A program made the translations under genes and the position numbers. This document shows positions 42,434 through 54,522 of a stretch of 64,000 nucleotides of DNA, in pieces. The stretch spans positions 34,662 through 98,661 of the forward strand of contig JAPZTW010000005.1 of assembly GCA_027533105.1 (NCBI GenBank), given 5' to 3'. Numbering within the stretch: the stretch's first letter is position 1; every line of letters starts with the position of its first letter. Below the pieces are notes generated by a model. That model made no database searches and had not been told where the DNA came from. It worked only from the letters and a program-made list of their open reading frames with translations. Source of the DNA: Sphingomonadaceae bacterium (GTDB taxonomy: Bacteria; Pseudomonadota; Alphaproteobacteria; Sphingomonadales; Sphingomonadaceae).

Positions 42434-44035
42434 TCATGGCAGCGCCGCAGCCGGGGGTGTGTAGAACACCTGCGCGCCCGGACCCAGCGGCAGGTCGAGC
42501 GCGACCCAGCCGACTGTCATCAACAGCCCGGCTGCCATGAAGCTGAGCGCATAGGGCAGCATCAGCGCCAGCAGCGAACCCACGCCAAGCGATGAGTCAT
42601 AGCGCCGCGCAAAGGCCAGGATCAGCGGGAAATAGCTCATCAGCGGGGTCATGATGTTGGTATAGCTGTCGCCCATCCGATAGGCTGCCGTGGTCATTTC
42701 CGGGCTGATCCCCAGCAGCATGAACTTGGGCACGACGACCGGGGCCATCGCGCTCCACTTGGCGGCGGCCGAACCGATGAACAGGTCGAGGAAGGACGAG
42801 ACGAACTGCACCCCGGCCAGCAGGACCGGCGCGGGCACGGCCATCTGTTGCAGCGCCAGCGCCCCGTCGATCGCGAAGATCGGCCCCAGCCGCGACCAGT
42901 TGAACATGGCGACGAAGTGCGCGGCGAAGAACACGAAGACCAGGTAAGGCGCCAGCATCCGCACCCCTTCCTGCATCATCGCGATCACGTCCTTCGAACC
43001 GTGGAGGACGCCCGTGGCAAAGCCATAGGCCGTACCGCTGGCCAGGAAGAGCAGGAAGAAACCCGCGATCAGCCCGGAATAGAACGGCTGGAGCTGGGCC
43101 GGGCCGGCCTTGTTCTCGTCGATCAGCGGGGTGTAGCCGGTCCACAGGCTGAGGGCGGCATAAAGCACGATCACCGCCAGCGCGGCCAGGCCCGCCCGGC
43201 GCAGCCCGCGCCGCTCGATCGCGGTCACTTCCGACTTGGCCAGCTCGGCGCGCAGTTCCTCGTCGGGCGTGCTGCCCCACTGGCCCAGCCGCGGCTCGAT
43301 CACGCGGTCGGTGATGTACCAGATGATCGGGGTGAAGACCGCAACGATCGCGACGATGAAGTACCAGTTGCCCAGCGGGTTCATGGTCCAGGCCGGATCG
43401 ATGATCCGCGCGGCTTCCTGGGTAAAGCCGAACAGCAGCACGTCCATCTGCCCGGGGGTGAGATTGCCGGCAAAGCCCCCCGAAACCCCGGCAAAAGCGG
43501 CGGCCAGGCCGACCAGCGGATGCCGCCCGACCGAGGCATAAAGGATCGCCGCGAGCGGGATGAACACCACATAGGCCGCATCCGAGGCATGGTGCGAAAC
43601 CATCCCGATCACCGCCACGATCGGGGTCATCACCGCGCGCGGGGCATTGCGCAGCGAAACGCGGATCAGCGCCGAGAGCAGCCCGGTCCGCTCGGCCACC
43701 GCCGCGCCCAGGATCAGCACCATGACCATGCCGAGCGGGGCAAAGCCGGTCAGCGTCTTGGGCATCTCGGTCAGCAGGCGGGCCATGTTCTCCTCCGAGA
43801 ACAGGCTGGTGGCGCGATAGGTCAGCACCCCGTCCTTGAGCTCGCCCCACTGCGGTGCCTCCTTGCCGGTGTAGTTGAGCGAAGCCGACCAACCGAGCGC
43901 AGCGCCCAGCGCCGACAGCAGCATCAGGAAGGCAATCAGCCAGACGAAGATCATCGCCGGTTCGGGCAGCTTGTTGCCGACCCGCTCAACCCAGCCCAGG
44001 AAACCGCGCGTCGGCGCGTCAGGGGATTCAGTCAT
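42434..44035 (-). CDS. AbgT family transporter
   Basis: The 533-residue integral membrane protein belongs to the AbgT family (p-aminobenzoyl-glutamate/sulfonamide efflux). It has LTGFAPLGMVMVLILGAAVAERTG, GVSGGFAGNLTPGQMDVL, ASGTAYGFATGVL, and a conserved IGSAAAKWSAMAPVVVPKFM. About 11-12 helices are predicted. ATG 44035, with GAGGAGCAG upstream, replaces the track start. Its position between leucine catabolic genes does not prove a role in leucine metabolism. Confidence 0.92.
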   Translation of the reverse strand: MTESPDAPTRGFLGWVERVGNKLPEPAMIFVWLIAFLMLLSALGAALGWSASLNYTGKEAPQWGELKDGVLTYRATSLFSEENMARLLTEMPKTLTGFAPLGMVMVLILGAAVAERTGLLSALIRVSLRNAPRAVMTPIVAVIGMVSHHASDAAYVVFIPLAAILYASVGRHPLVGLAAAFAGVSGGFAGNLTPGQMDVLLFGFTQEAARIIDPAWTMNPLGNWYFIVAIVAVFTPIIWYITDRVIEPRLGQWGSTPDEELRAELAKSEVTAIERRGLRRAGLAALAVIVLYAALSLWTGYTPLIDENKAGPAQLQPFYSGLIAGFFLLFLASGTAYGFATGVLHGSKDVIAMMQEGVRMLAPYLVFVFFAAHFVAMFNWSRLGPIFAIDGALALQQMAVPAPVLLAGVQFVSSFLDLFIGSAAAKWSAMAPVVVPKFMLLGISPEMTTAAYRMGDSYTNIMTPLMSYFPLILAFARRYDSSLGVGSLLALMLPYALSFMAAGLLMTVGWVALDLPLGPGAQVFYTPPAAALP

Positions 44036-44125
44036 TTCTGCTCCTCGATCCCCTTCACCGCGTTGACTAGCCAAGTATCGCCCGGATCGTCCAGACCAAA
44101 GTCGGTACCGGTCAGCCTGCCCCGC

Positions 44126-45292
44126 TCAGTTGGCCCCGATCAGCTCGCGGCCGATCAGCATGCGGCGGATTTCATTGGTCCCCGCGCCGATATCGAGCAG
44201 CTTGGCATCGCGCAGATAGCGTTCGACCGGCCAGTCCTTGGTATAGCCCGCCCCGCCCAGCGCCTGAACCGCCTCACCCGCCACCTTGAAGGCATTCTCG
44301 CTCGCCAGCAGGATCGCACCGGCAGCGTCGAAGCGGGTGGTCTGCCCGGCATCGCAGCTTTTCGCCACGGCATAGGTATAGGCGCGGGCCGATTGCAGCG
44401 CGACATACATGTCCGCCACCTTGGCCTGCATCAGCTGGAAGGCGCCGATCGGTTTGCCGAACTGCTTGCGTTCGCGCAGGTAGGGGATGACCGTATCGAG
44501 GCAGGCCTGCATGATGCCCAGCTGCAGCCCGGCCAGCACCACACGCTCGTAATCGAGGCCGCTCATCAGCACGCCGACGCCGCCATGCAGCGGCCCCATG
44601 ATCCGCTCTTCGGGAATGAAGCAGTCGTTGAACACCAGCTCGGCCGTGGGGCTGCCACGCATGCCCATCTTGTCGATCTTCTGGCCGATGCTGAAACCCT
44701 CGTCGCCCTGCTCGATCAGGAAGGCGGTGATCCCGCGCGAACCGGCCTCGGGCGCAGTCTTGGCATAGACCACCAGGGTATCGGCATAGGTCGCGTTGGT
44801 GATCCAGAACTTGGTGCCGTTCAGCACATAGCCGCCCTGCACCGCATCGGCCTTGAGCTTCATCGAGACCACGTCCGACCCGGCCCCGGCTTCGGACATG
44901 GCCAGCGAGCCGACATGTTCGCCGCTGATCAGCTTGCCCAGGTACTTCGCCTTCTGCTCGTCATTGCCCCAGCGGCGGATCTGGTTGACGCAGAGGTTGG
45001 AGTGCGCGCCATAGGACAGGCCGATCGACGCCGAGGCGCGGGAGACTTCCTCCACCGCGATCACATGGTCGAGATAGCCCAGCCCCAGCCCGCCCCATTC
45101 CTCTTCCACGGTGATCCCGTGCAGGCCCAGCTCTCCCATCGCGGGCCAGAGCTCGGCACGCGGGAACCAGTCCTCGGCATCGGCCTTCGCGGCCAGCGGC
45201 GCGATCTGTTCATCGGCGAAGCGGGCGGTGACCTCGCGGATCATCGCGGCGCTTTCGGGCAGGGCGAAATCGAAATCGGGGGTGGCGCGCAT
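44126..45292 (-). CDS. ivd: Isovaleryl-CoA dehydrogenase
   Basis: The 388-residue FAD enzyme oxidises isovaleryl-CoA to 3-methylcrotonyl-CoA in leucine degradation. It has AMSEAGAGSDVVSMKL, FWITNATYADTLVVYAKT, and GLDYERVVLAGLQLG, whose Glu matches the helix-G catalytic base specific to IVD. It ends with GGAGYTKDWPVERYLRDAKLL. AAGGAG is 7 nt before ATG 45292. The mccB gene further along the same strand supplies the next step. Confidence 0.93.
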   Translation of the reverse strand: MRATPDFDFALPESAAMIREVTARFADEQIAPLAAKADAEDWFPRAELWPAMGELGLHGITVEEEWGGLGLGYLDHVIAVEEVSRASASIGLSYGAHSNLCVNQIRRWGNDEQKAKYLGKLISGEHVGSLAMSEAGAGSDVVSMKLKADAVQGGYVLNGTKFWITNATYADTLVVYAKTAPEAGSRGITAFLIEQGDEGFSIGQKIDKMGMRGSPTAELVFNDCFIPEERIMGPLHGGVGVLMSGLDYERVVLAGLQLGIMQACLDTVIPYLRERKQFGKPIGAFQLMQAKVADMYVALQSARAYTYAVAKSCDAGQTTRFDAAGAILLASENAFKVAGEAVQALGGAGYTKDWPVERYLRDAKLLDIGAGTNEIRRMLIGRELIGAN

Positions 45293-45372
45293 GGTTACTC
45301 CTTGAGGGCAAGCGCATAGCAAGCCCGCGCGCTATCGCAAACCGGTTACGCCTGAAATTACCTTGACCGGAA

Positions 45373-46434
45373 TTAACCCGCGAACCCGGCCCCGCCCGGC
45401 CAGTTCGGTGCGGCCAGGCCCATCACCTTGAACAGCAGGCCCATCTGCCCTTCGCCGATCAGCCGGTCCTTGGCCTCGTGAATCGCGGCGGCATGTTCGG
45501 GCGCGGCGGCCGCCAGGGCCGCGGCCCGCGCCTCGATCCCCAGCTCGCGCAGCCAGCGGCCCTGCGGCACGGTGCCCAGCCAGCGCACCCCGCGCGACTG
45601 GGCAATCGGGGCCAGCGCGGCAAAATCGACATGGGCGGTCAGGTCCGCCTCGCCCGGGCCCACGAAGGGATCGACCTTCAGGTGCGCGCGCACCGCCTGC
45701 AGGGTCGAGCCATCGCGCGGCGCATCGTGGCCATAATCGATGAACAGCGCCGCCCCGCCCTGTTCCATCAGCCGCCCGGCCACTTCATAGACCGTGGCGG
45801 CCGCACCGGGGCACAACTCGTAGATCGTGCCGTCGGGCGCATCGCGCCGCGCCTCGGGCACGGCGGGGTCCATCGACTGCGGCCCGGCCACGCAGACGAA
45901 GCGGTCCCCATCCGGCACGACCATCCGTTCGCGCCAGCCATCGGGGGTCTTGACCAGCTGCCGCACCGGCAGGGCATCGAGAAACTCGTTCGCGACGATC
46001 AGGACCGGGCCATAGGGCGGCACGGTCGACAGATCGTGGTGCCACTGCGCGCCCGGCACCGTGGCGAGCTGCACGTCCTTGAGCGCGGTCGAGCTTTCGA
46101 CGAAGTGGATCGAAGGGGTCAGGCCATAGCGTTTGGCCACGCGCAGCGCATCGCTGGCGAGGGTGCCGCGCCCCGGCCCCAGCTCGACATAGTGGACCGG
46201 TTCCTCGCGTCCGGCGTTGATCCACATGTCGGCCAGCCACAGCCCGATCAGTTCGCCGAACATCTGGCTGATTTCGGGCGCGGTGACGAAATCGCCCGCA
46301 CTGCCGAGCGGATCGCGGCTGGAATAGTACCGGGCGTTCGCCTCGCCCATGTAATGCATCAGGCTGATCGGACCGGTACTGGCGATCAGCCGGCGAAAGA
46401 TCGCGGCGAGCGGCTCGCCCCCGGCCGGTTCCAT
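45373..46434 (-). CDS. Class I SAM-dependent methyltransferase, MidA/NDUFAF7 family
   Basis: The 353-residue protein has the SAM motif VHYVELGPGRGTLASD and MHYMGEANARYY, DFVTAPEISQMFGELIG, ANEFLDALPVRQ typical of MidA. In mitochondria NDUFAF7 methylates an Arg of a complex I subunit; the bacterial role is less clear. It begins 8 nt after the lgt stop (46442-46444), so the ORF-track start at 46461 inside lgt is not needed. Confidence 0.92.
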   Translation of the reverse strand: MEPAGGEPLAAIFRRLIASTGPISLMHYMGEANARYYSSRDPLGSAGDFVTAPEISQMFGELIGLWLADMWINAGREEPVHYVELGPGRGTLASDALRVAKRYGLTPSIHFVESSTALKDVQLATVPGAQWHHDLSTVPPYGPVLIVANEFLDALPVRQLVKTPDGWRERMVVPDGDRFVCVAGPQSMDPAVPEARRDAPDGTIYELCPGAAATVYEVAGRLMEQGGAALFIDYGHDAPRDGSTLQAVRAHLKVDPFVGPGEADLTAHVDFAALAPIAQSRGVRWLGTVPQGRWLRELGIEARAAALAAAAPEHAAAIHEAKDRLIGEGQMGLLFKVMGLAAPNWPGGAGFAG

Positions 46435-46441
46435 CCGCGCC

Positions 46442-47305
46442 CTAGCCCTGCTTGCCGACACCCAGCGGCGGGCGGACCAGCGCCCGGACCAGGAAGACCA
46501 CGCCCACCACCACCAGCGGGATGGTCAGCCACTGGCCCATCGACAGGCCGGTACGGACGGCGAATTCGCTGAGCTGGGCATCGGGTTCGCGGAAGTATTC
46601 GGCCACGAAACGCGCCAGGCCCAGGCCCGTGGCGAAAGTCGCCCCCAGCAGGCCCGGCCGCCAGCGCGCCTTGGTGCGCCAGAACAGCCAGAGCATCACC
46701 AGCATCATCAGCAGGCCTTCGAGGCCTGCCTGGTAGAGCTGGCTGGGATGGCGGGCATAGGGCCCGGCCCCGGGGAAGATCATCGCCCAGGCGATCGGGC
46801 TTTCCGCCACGCGGCCCCACAGCTCGCCATTGATGAAGTTCGCCAGCCGCCCGAACAGCATGCCGAAGGGCACAACCACGGCGACATAGTCGATCACCCG
46901 CAGGAAACTGAGCCCGCCGCGCCAGGCCACCCAGCCCATCGCCACCACCGTGCCGACCAGCCCGCCGTGGAAGCTCATCCCGCCGTTCCACAGCTTGAGC
47001 AGTTCGAGCGGGTTCGACCACAGTTCGGGGCTGTAGAACGTGGCATAGCCCAGCCGCCCGCCCAGGATGATCCCCAGCGTGCAGTAGAAGAACAGGTCAT
47101 CGAGGTGGCGCTGCGCCATCGGTGCGCCGGGGGCCTTGATCATCTTGCCCAGGTGCCAGTAACCCAGCAGGATCCCCGCCAGATAGGCCAGGCTGTACCA
47201 GCGCAACTGGAACGATCCGAGCTCGAACAGATAGGGCTTGAGGCCCAGGTCGATCCAGTGAATCGGCTCCGGATTGGCCGCTACGGCAAGCGCTAGTGAC
47301 AGCAC
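46442..47305 (-). CDS. lgt: Prolipoprotein diacylglyceryl transferase
   Basis: The 287-residue inner-membrane enzyme attaches diacylglycerol to the lipobox Cys of prolipoproteins. It has about seven helices, RWYSLAYLAGILLGYW, SFHGGLVGTVVAM, and the signature GRLANFINGELWGR. The start is GTG 47305 with AGGGAGAT upstream. It is in an operon with midA. Small lipoprotein substrates include the 20827 gene in this window. Confidence 0.95.
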   Translation of the reverse strand: MLSLALAVAANPEPIHWIDLGLKPYLFELGSFQLRWYSLAYLAGILLGYWHLGKMIKAPGAPMAQRHLDDLFFYCTLGIILGGRLGYATFYSPELWSNPLELLKLWNGGMSFHGGLVGTVVAMGWVAWRGGLSFLRVIDYVAVVVPFGMLFGRLANFINGELWGRVAESPIAWAMIFPGAGPYARHPSQLYQAGLEGLLMMLVMLWLFWRTKARWRPGLLGATFATGLGLARFVAEYFREPDAQLSEFAVRTGLSMGQWLTIPLVVVGVVFLVRALVRPPLGVGKQG

Positions 47306-47450
47306 GCAAGTATCTCCCTAAATGGGCGCTGTCAGAGGAGATTCCGACGCGACCATACGCGCGGCCTTCTGGCACAGACGAAGCCGGGAAACAAACCCGA
47401 CAGGACGCCAGGACGGGGGGCGTCCCTCAACATGAGGATAAGGATGTCGC

Positions 47451-49159
<1,709 letters not shown>

Positions 49160-49163
<4 letters not shown>

Positions 49164-51904
49164 GCCGGACCAGCATCCCGGACCAGCGCGCGATCGTCGA
49201 TCGGCGCGCGCTGGCCGGGGCGATTGCCGATCTGGTGGCCGACAAGGGCGCCGCGGCGGCACGCCCGGCAGTGGTGGAACTGCTGCGCGGCTCGCTGGCG
49301 GCGGGCCGGGCCGAGATCGCCCGCCGTCTTGCCGAAAAGCCCAGCGCGGGGCGTGACAGCGCCGCCGCCCAGGCCTTCCTGGTCGACCAGCTGGTGCGCG
49401 TGATCCACGATCACGTGGTGGCCGATGTCTATCCATCGGGCAACCGCTCGTCGGGCGAGCGGCTGACGATCATGGCGGTCGGCGGCTATGGCCGGGGCGA
49501 GATGGCGCCCCATTCGGACGTCGACATCGCCTTCCTCACCCCGATCAAGCAGACGCCCTGGTGCGAGCAGGTAATCGAGGCGATGCTCTATTTCCTGTGG
49601 GACCTGTCGCTGAAGGTCGGCCATTCCAGCCGCTCGCTCGACGAGATGGTGCGGATGGCGCGCGGCGACCTGACGATCCGCACCGCCCAGCTCGAAGGGC
49701 GCTATGTCTGGGGCGACCAGGCCCTGTTCGACGAGGCCCAGGCCCGGTTCCGCGCCGAAGTGGTCGCCGGAACGGAGCGCGATTTCATCACCGAGAAGCT
49801 GGCCGAACGCAACGAGCGGCACAAGCGGCTGGGCGACAGCCGCTATGTCGTCGAACCCAATGTGAAGGAGGGCAAGGGCGGCCTGCGCGACCTGCACACG
49901 CTCTACTGGATCGGCAAATACCTGCACAAGGTGCGCGATTCATCGGAACTGGTCACGGTGGGGCTGCTGACCCCGGCGGAATACCGCAAGTTCCGCCGCG
50001 CCGAGGATTTCTTCTGGGCGGTGCGCTGCCACCTCCACACCATCACGCGCCGCGCCGAGGACCGGCTGACCTTCGACCTGCAGCGCGAGGTGGCCGCGCG
50101 GATGCAGTTTGCCGATCGTCCGGGCAAGAGCGCGGTCGAACGCTTCATGCAGTTCTTCTTCCTCCAGGCGAAGACCGTCGGCCACCTGACCGGGCTGTTC
50201 CTGGCCCAGCTGGAAGAGCAATCGGGCCGCCGGCAGCCGCGTGGGCTGCTGGCGGGCTTTCGCGCGCGGCGTCGGATGGTGGGCGGCTATCCGGTATTCG
50301 GAGGGCGGATCAACGTGCCGGCGAACGACTGGTTCGCGGGCGACCCGGCCCGGCTGCTGGAAATCTTCGCCCTGGCTGACAGCAATGGCTTCGAACTGCA
50401 CCCGGAAGCGATGCGTCTGGCGGTGCGCGACGCGCGCCTGGTCGATAGCCTGCGTAGCGAGCCGCGCGCCAATGCGCTGTTCCTTGACCTGCTCACCAGC
50501 CGCAAGGACCCCGAAACGGCGCTGCGCTGGCTTAACGAGGCGGGCGTCTTCGGCCGGTTCGTGCCCGATTTCGGCCGGGTCAACGCGCAGATGCAGTTCG
50601 ACATGTACCACCACTACACGGTCGACGAGCACACCATCCGCGCCATCGGTCTGCTGGCGCGGATCGAGCGCGGGGAAATGAAGCAGGACCATCCGCTCGC
50701 CACCGCGCTGGTCCACAAGATCGTCAACCGCCGCGCGCTTTACGCCGCCGTCCTGCTGCACGACATTGCCAAGGGGCGGCGCGGCGATCATTCGGTGCTG
50801 GGCGCGGAAGTGGCGCTGAAGCTGTGCCCGCGCTTCGGGCTGGACGAGAAGGAAACCGAGCTGGTTTCCTGGCTGGTGCGCAACCACCTCATCATGAGCG
50901 CAACCGCCTTCAAGCGCGACCTCGCCGACTGGAAGACGATCACCGATTTCGTCGGTCAGGTGCAGTCGATCGAGCGGCTGCGGCTGCTGGCGCTGCTGAC
51001 CATCGTCGATATCCGCGCGGTCGGCCCCGGCGTGTGGAACAGCTGGAAGCGCCAGCTGATCCACGAGCTTTACGAAGCCGCCGAGGAGCGGCTGCGGCTG
51101 GGCCATGTTCAGCATGGCCGGGCCGAACGGATCGCGGCCAAGCAGCGGGTCGTGGGCGAACGGCTGGGCCAGCGGGCGGGCCTGGTCGAAACGGTGGGCA
51201 AGCAGCTGGGCGATGCCTACTGGATTGCCGAGCCGGACGATATCATCGCGATGAACCTGATCCAGCTCGACACGGCTGCCGGCAAGGCGCTGGACGTTCA
51301 CACCGAATACTATGCCGCGCGCGGGGCGACGCTAGTCACAGTGATCGCGGCCGACCATCCGGGGCTGTTCTATCGCATTGCCGGAGGCATCCACCTGGCC
51401 GGTGGCAACATCATCGACGCACGCATCCACACCGCGAAGAACGGCATGGCGGTGGACAATTTCCTGGTCCAGGACCCGCTCGGGCGGCCCTTTTCCGAGG
51501 AAGGCCAGCTGGCCCGGATCCGGACGATGATCGGCGATGCGCTGGGCGGCAAGATCAAGCTGGTGACCCAGCTGGCCGCCCGCCCGCTGGCCCGCCCGCG
51601 CGCCGATGCCTTCGAAGTGGCGCCGCGGGTAGAGTTCGACAACCAGGCCAGCAACCGCTTCACCGTGATCGAGGTCAATGCCCGCGATCGCCCGGCCCTG
51701 CTCAACCGGCTGGCCCGCGCGCTGTTCGAAGCAAAGCTGATCGTCCATTCGGCCCATATCGCCACTTATGGCGAACGCGCCGCCGATACCTTCTATGTCA
51801 CCGACCTCTTGGGCGAGAAGGTGGAGAGCCCCGCGCGGCTCAAGACGGTCGAAAAACGCCTGCTTGAGGCTGCCGACGACGAAACGATCGAGGTGGCGGC
51901 CTAG
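49160..51904 (+). CDS. glnD: [Protein-PII] uridylyltransferase/uridylyl-removing enzyme
   Basis: The ~914-residue bifunctional sensor of glutamine modifies PII proteins GlnB/GlnK. Domains in order: nucleotidyltransferase with GGYGRGEMAPHSDVD, a central helical region, the HD hydrolase motif LLHDIAKGRRGDH, and two C-terminal ACT domains (VTVIAADHPGLFYR and FTVIEVNARDRPALLNRL). The start is TTG 49160 overlapping the previous stop or GTG 49133. Its stop shares CTAG with gltX on the other strand. Confidence 0.95.
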
Positions 51905-53229
51905 GCTGCCGCCGCGCGCAGCCGCTCAAGCGCCGCATCGCGCCCGATGAGCGGCAGCAGCGCGGCCATTTCCGGCCCGTGGCCCTGCCCGGTCAGCGCC
52001 TGGCGCAATGGCAGGAACAGCGGCTTGCCCTTGCGCCCGGTCTGCTCCTTGAGCGCGGCGGTCAGCGCCGCCCAGTCCGCCCCAACCTGTTCGAGCACGG
52101 TTGCGGCGGTAGCCAGGTAGGCGCGGTCTTCATCCGCCTGCGCCGGAGCCTCGACCGGGCCGGTCACCACCCGCCACCAATCCGCCGCTTCGGCCACGGT
52201 CGACAGGTTCGGGCGGATCGCCTCCCAGGCCGCCTCATCCATGCCCACCGGCAAGCGCCCCGCCACCGCCGCGAAGGGCAGGCGGTGGATCACTGCGGCG
52301 TTGACGCGGGCGAGATCGGCCTCGTCAAACCGCGCCGGGGCGCGGCCGAAGTGGGAGAGGTTGAAGCTCGCCGCCAGGGCAGCGCTATCGAGCGCCGGAT
52401 CGACCGGATCGGAGGTGCCGAGCCGCGCCAGCAGCGCGATCACCGCCTGCGGCTCGATCCCTGCCGCGCGCAGTTCGGCCATGCCCAGCGAGCCGAGCCG
52501 CTTCGACAGCTTGCCTTCGGTCCCGACCAGCAGCGCCTCGTGAGCAAATCTGGGCGGTTGGGCGCCCAGCGCGAGGAACATCTGCACCTGGGTCGCGGTG
52601 TTCGACACGTGATCCTCGCCGCGCAGCACGTGGCTGATCCCCATGGCGACATCGTCGATTGCCGAGGGCAGCATGTAGAGCCACGAACCATCGGCGCGGC
52701 GCACCACCGGGTCCGACATCTGGCGCGGATCGAAGTGCTGGGGCCCGCGAATACCGTCGGTCCATTCGATCGGTGCCTCGTGATCGAGCAGGAAGCGCCA
52801 GTGCGGGCGCTCGCCCGCCGCGGCCCGGGCAGCATGATCGGCTTCGCTCAGTTTCAGCGCCGCCCGGTCATAGATCGGCGGCAGGCCGCGCCCGAGCAGC
52901 ACCTTGCGCTTGAGGTCCAGCTCCTGCGCGGTCTCGTAACAGCGATAGACCCGGCCCGCGGCGACCAGCTTCTGGAACTCGCGCTCGTAGAGATCGAACC
53001 GGGCGGACTGCCGCTCTTCCCCATCGGGCACCAGCCCCAGCCAGTTCAGATCAGCGCGGATCGCCTCGACATAGTCCTCGCGGCTGCGTTCGGCATCGGT
53101 ATCGTCGATCCGCAGCAGGAAGCGCCCGCCAGCCTGTTTCGCCAGCAGCCAGTTGTGCAGCGCCGTGCGGACATTGCCGACATGCAGGCGGCCGGTGGGC
53201 GAAGGCGCGAAACGGGTGGTCACGGTCAT
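51901..53229 (-). CDS. gltX: Glutamyl-tRNA synthetase
   Basis: The 442-residue class I synthetase charges tRNA-Glu. The HIGH-equivalent GRLHVGNVRTAL and the KMSKS-equivalent KLSKRLG are present, with RIDDTDAERS between. Length is normal for an alphaproteobacterial GltX. Alphaproteobacteria may carry two GltX paralogs with different tRNA preferences; whether this is GltX1 or GltX2 cannot be told. The ATG is 53229; the 780-aa track ORF is an over-extension across a divergent gene. Confidence 0.93.
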   Translation of the reverse strand: MTVTTRFAPSPTGRLHVGNVRTALHNWLLAKQAGGRFLLRIDDTDAERSREDYVEAIRADLNWLGLVPDGEERQSARFDLYEREFQKLVAAGRVYRCYETAQELDLKRKVLLGRGLPPIYDRAALKLSEADHAARAAAGERPHWRFLLDHEAPIEWTDGIRGPQHFDPRQMSDPVVRRADGSWLYMLPSAIDDVAMGISHVLRGEDHVSNTATQVQMFLALGAQPPRFAHEALLVGTEGKLSKRLGSLGMAELRAAGIEPQAVIALLARLGTSDPVDPALDSAALAASFNLSHFGRAPARFDEADLARVNAAVIHRLPFAAVAGRLPVGMDEAAWEAIRPNLSTVAEAADWWRVVTGPVEAPAQADEDRAYLATAATVLEQVGADWAALTAALKEQTGRKGKPLFLPLRQALTGQGHGPEMAALLPLIGRDAALERLRAAAA

Positions 53230-53322
53230 GGCCGCGTCACTACGCGCGTCACCCCGCGCCTGCAATGCCGCTTGCCGCAATCGCGCTTCCCCTTGCGCCT
53301 GCACGAGGCTAGCGTTCGGACC

Positions 53323-54456
53323 ATGACCAGCCAGACCCCATTCGCCGCCGCCTTTGCCCAAGCCCAGCTGCCCGGTGCCGTGGGCATCATTGTTGACCGC
53401 GATGGCGTGCGCCATGCCGAGGCATTGGGCCATGCCGACGTGGCCAAGGGCACGCCGATGGAGGTCGATACCCTGTGCCAGATCGCCAGCATGACCAAGG
53501 CGCTGGTTTCGGTCGGGGCGATGCAGTTGGTCGAGCAGGGCCGGCTCGATCTCGATGCCGATATCGGCGCGCTGCTGCCCGAACTGGCGAATCCGCAAGT
53601 GCTGACCGGCTTCGATGCGGCGGGCCAGCCGCAATTGCGCCCCGCCGCGCGCGCGATCACCCTGCGCCACCTGCTGACCCATACGGCGGGCCTCGGCTAT
53701 TTCTTCATCCACCCCCAAGTGCTGCAGTATTTCGGTGCGGTCGGCATGCCGGTGCCCGGCACCCGCGCATCGGTCACCATGCCGCTGATGTTCGATCCCG
53801 GTGACCGCTGGGAATATTCGGTGGCGACCGACTGGGTTGGCCTCGCGATCGAGGCGGCGACGGGCGAGCGGCTGAACGATTACCTCACCGCCAACCTGTT
53901 CGCGCCGCTGGGCATGAACCAGACCGCCTTCCGCCCCGCCCTGCCGACCGAAGCGGCGCGGGTCCATGTGCGCGCGGGCGCAGGCGCGCTCAGCCCGGTG
54001 GAGGTCTACCTGGGCGGCGGCGAATTCGATGGCGGCGGCGGCGGGATCACCTCGACCGCGCCGGACTATGCCCGCTTCGTCCGCATGGTGCTGAACCAGG
54101 GCGAGCTGGAGGGCCGCCGGGTATTGCGCGCCGAAAGCGTGGCCGAAATGGGCCGCAACCAGGTTGCCCCCTTGCGCGCGGGTTACATGGGCAGCGCCAT
54201 GCCGCAGCTGGCCCAGCCCTTCGACACCTTCCCTGACCAGCACACCGGCTGGGGCCTGGGCTTCCTGATCAATCCGGAGCGCGGGCCCAACGGGCGTTCC
54301 CCCGGCAGCCTAGCCTGGGCCGGGATCTTCAATTCCTATTACTGGATCGATCCGGCCGCTGGCCTCGGCGGCGTGTTCGTCAGCCAGTTGCAGCCGTTTG
54401 GCGATCCCGGCGCGCTGGCCGCCTTCGGTGCGCTTGAAGCCATGGCCTATGCCTGA
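53323..54456 (+). CDS. Serine hydrolase, beta-lactamase-related (class C-like)
   Basis: The 377-residue protein belongs to the serine-hydrolase/beta-lactamase family (esterase EstB-like). The nucleophile motif is S-x-x-K in IASMTKALV, followed by RHLLTHTAGLGY and WEYSVATDWVG in place of the class C YxN. No signal peptide is visible, which argues against periplasmic beta-lactamase function and for a cytosolic esterase. The 93-nt gap to gltX holds the divergent promoters. A second unrelated serine hydrolase follows. Confidence 0.88.
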   Translation: MTSQTPFAAAFAQAQLPGAVGIIVDRDGVRHAEALGHADVAKGTPMEVDTLCQIASMTKALVSVGAMQLVEQGRLDLDADIGALLPELANPQVLTGFDAAGQPQLRPAARAITLRHLLTHTAGLGYFFIHPQVLQYFGAVGMPVPGTRASVTMPLMFDPGDRWEYSVATDWVGLAIEAATGERLNDYLTANLFAPLGMNQTAFRPALPTEAARVHVRAGAGALSPVEVYLGGGEFDGGGGGITSTAPDYARFVRMVLNQGELEGRRVLRAESVAEMGRNQVAPLRAGYMGSAMPQLAQPFDTFPDQHTGWGLGFLINPERGPNGRSPGSLAWAGIFNSYYWIDPAAGLGGVFVSQLQPFGDPGALAAFGALEAMAYA

Positions 54457-54522
54457 GGATAGCGGGGCGATGCCGCTTGGCAGAGCCGCGCTCCACTGGT
54501 TAGAAGCGTTGCCGAAGGGCTC

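Noticed and set aside
42848-45319. 823-codon plus-strand ORF over the AbgT and ivd genes
   Set aside because: Antisense shadow with low-complexity Arg/His/Gln composition.
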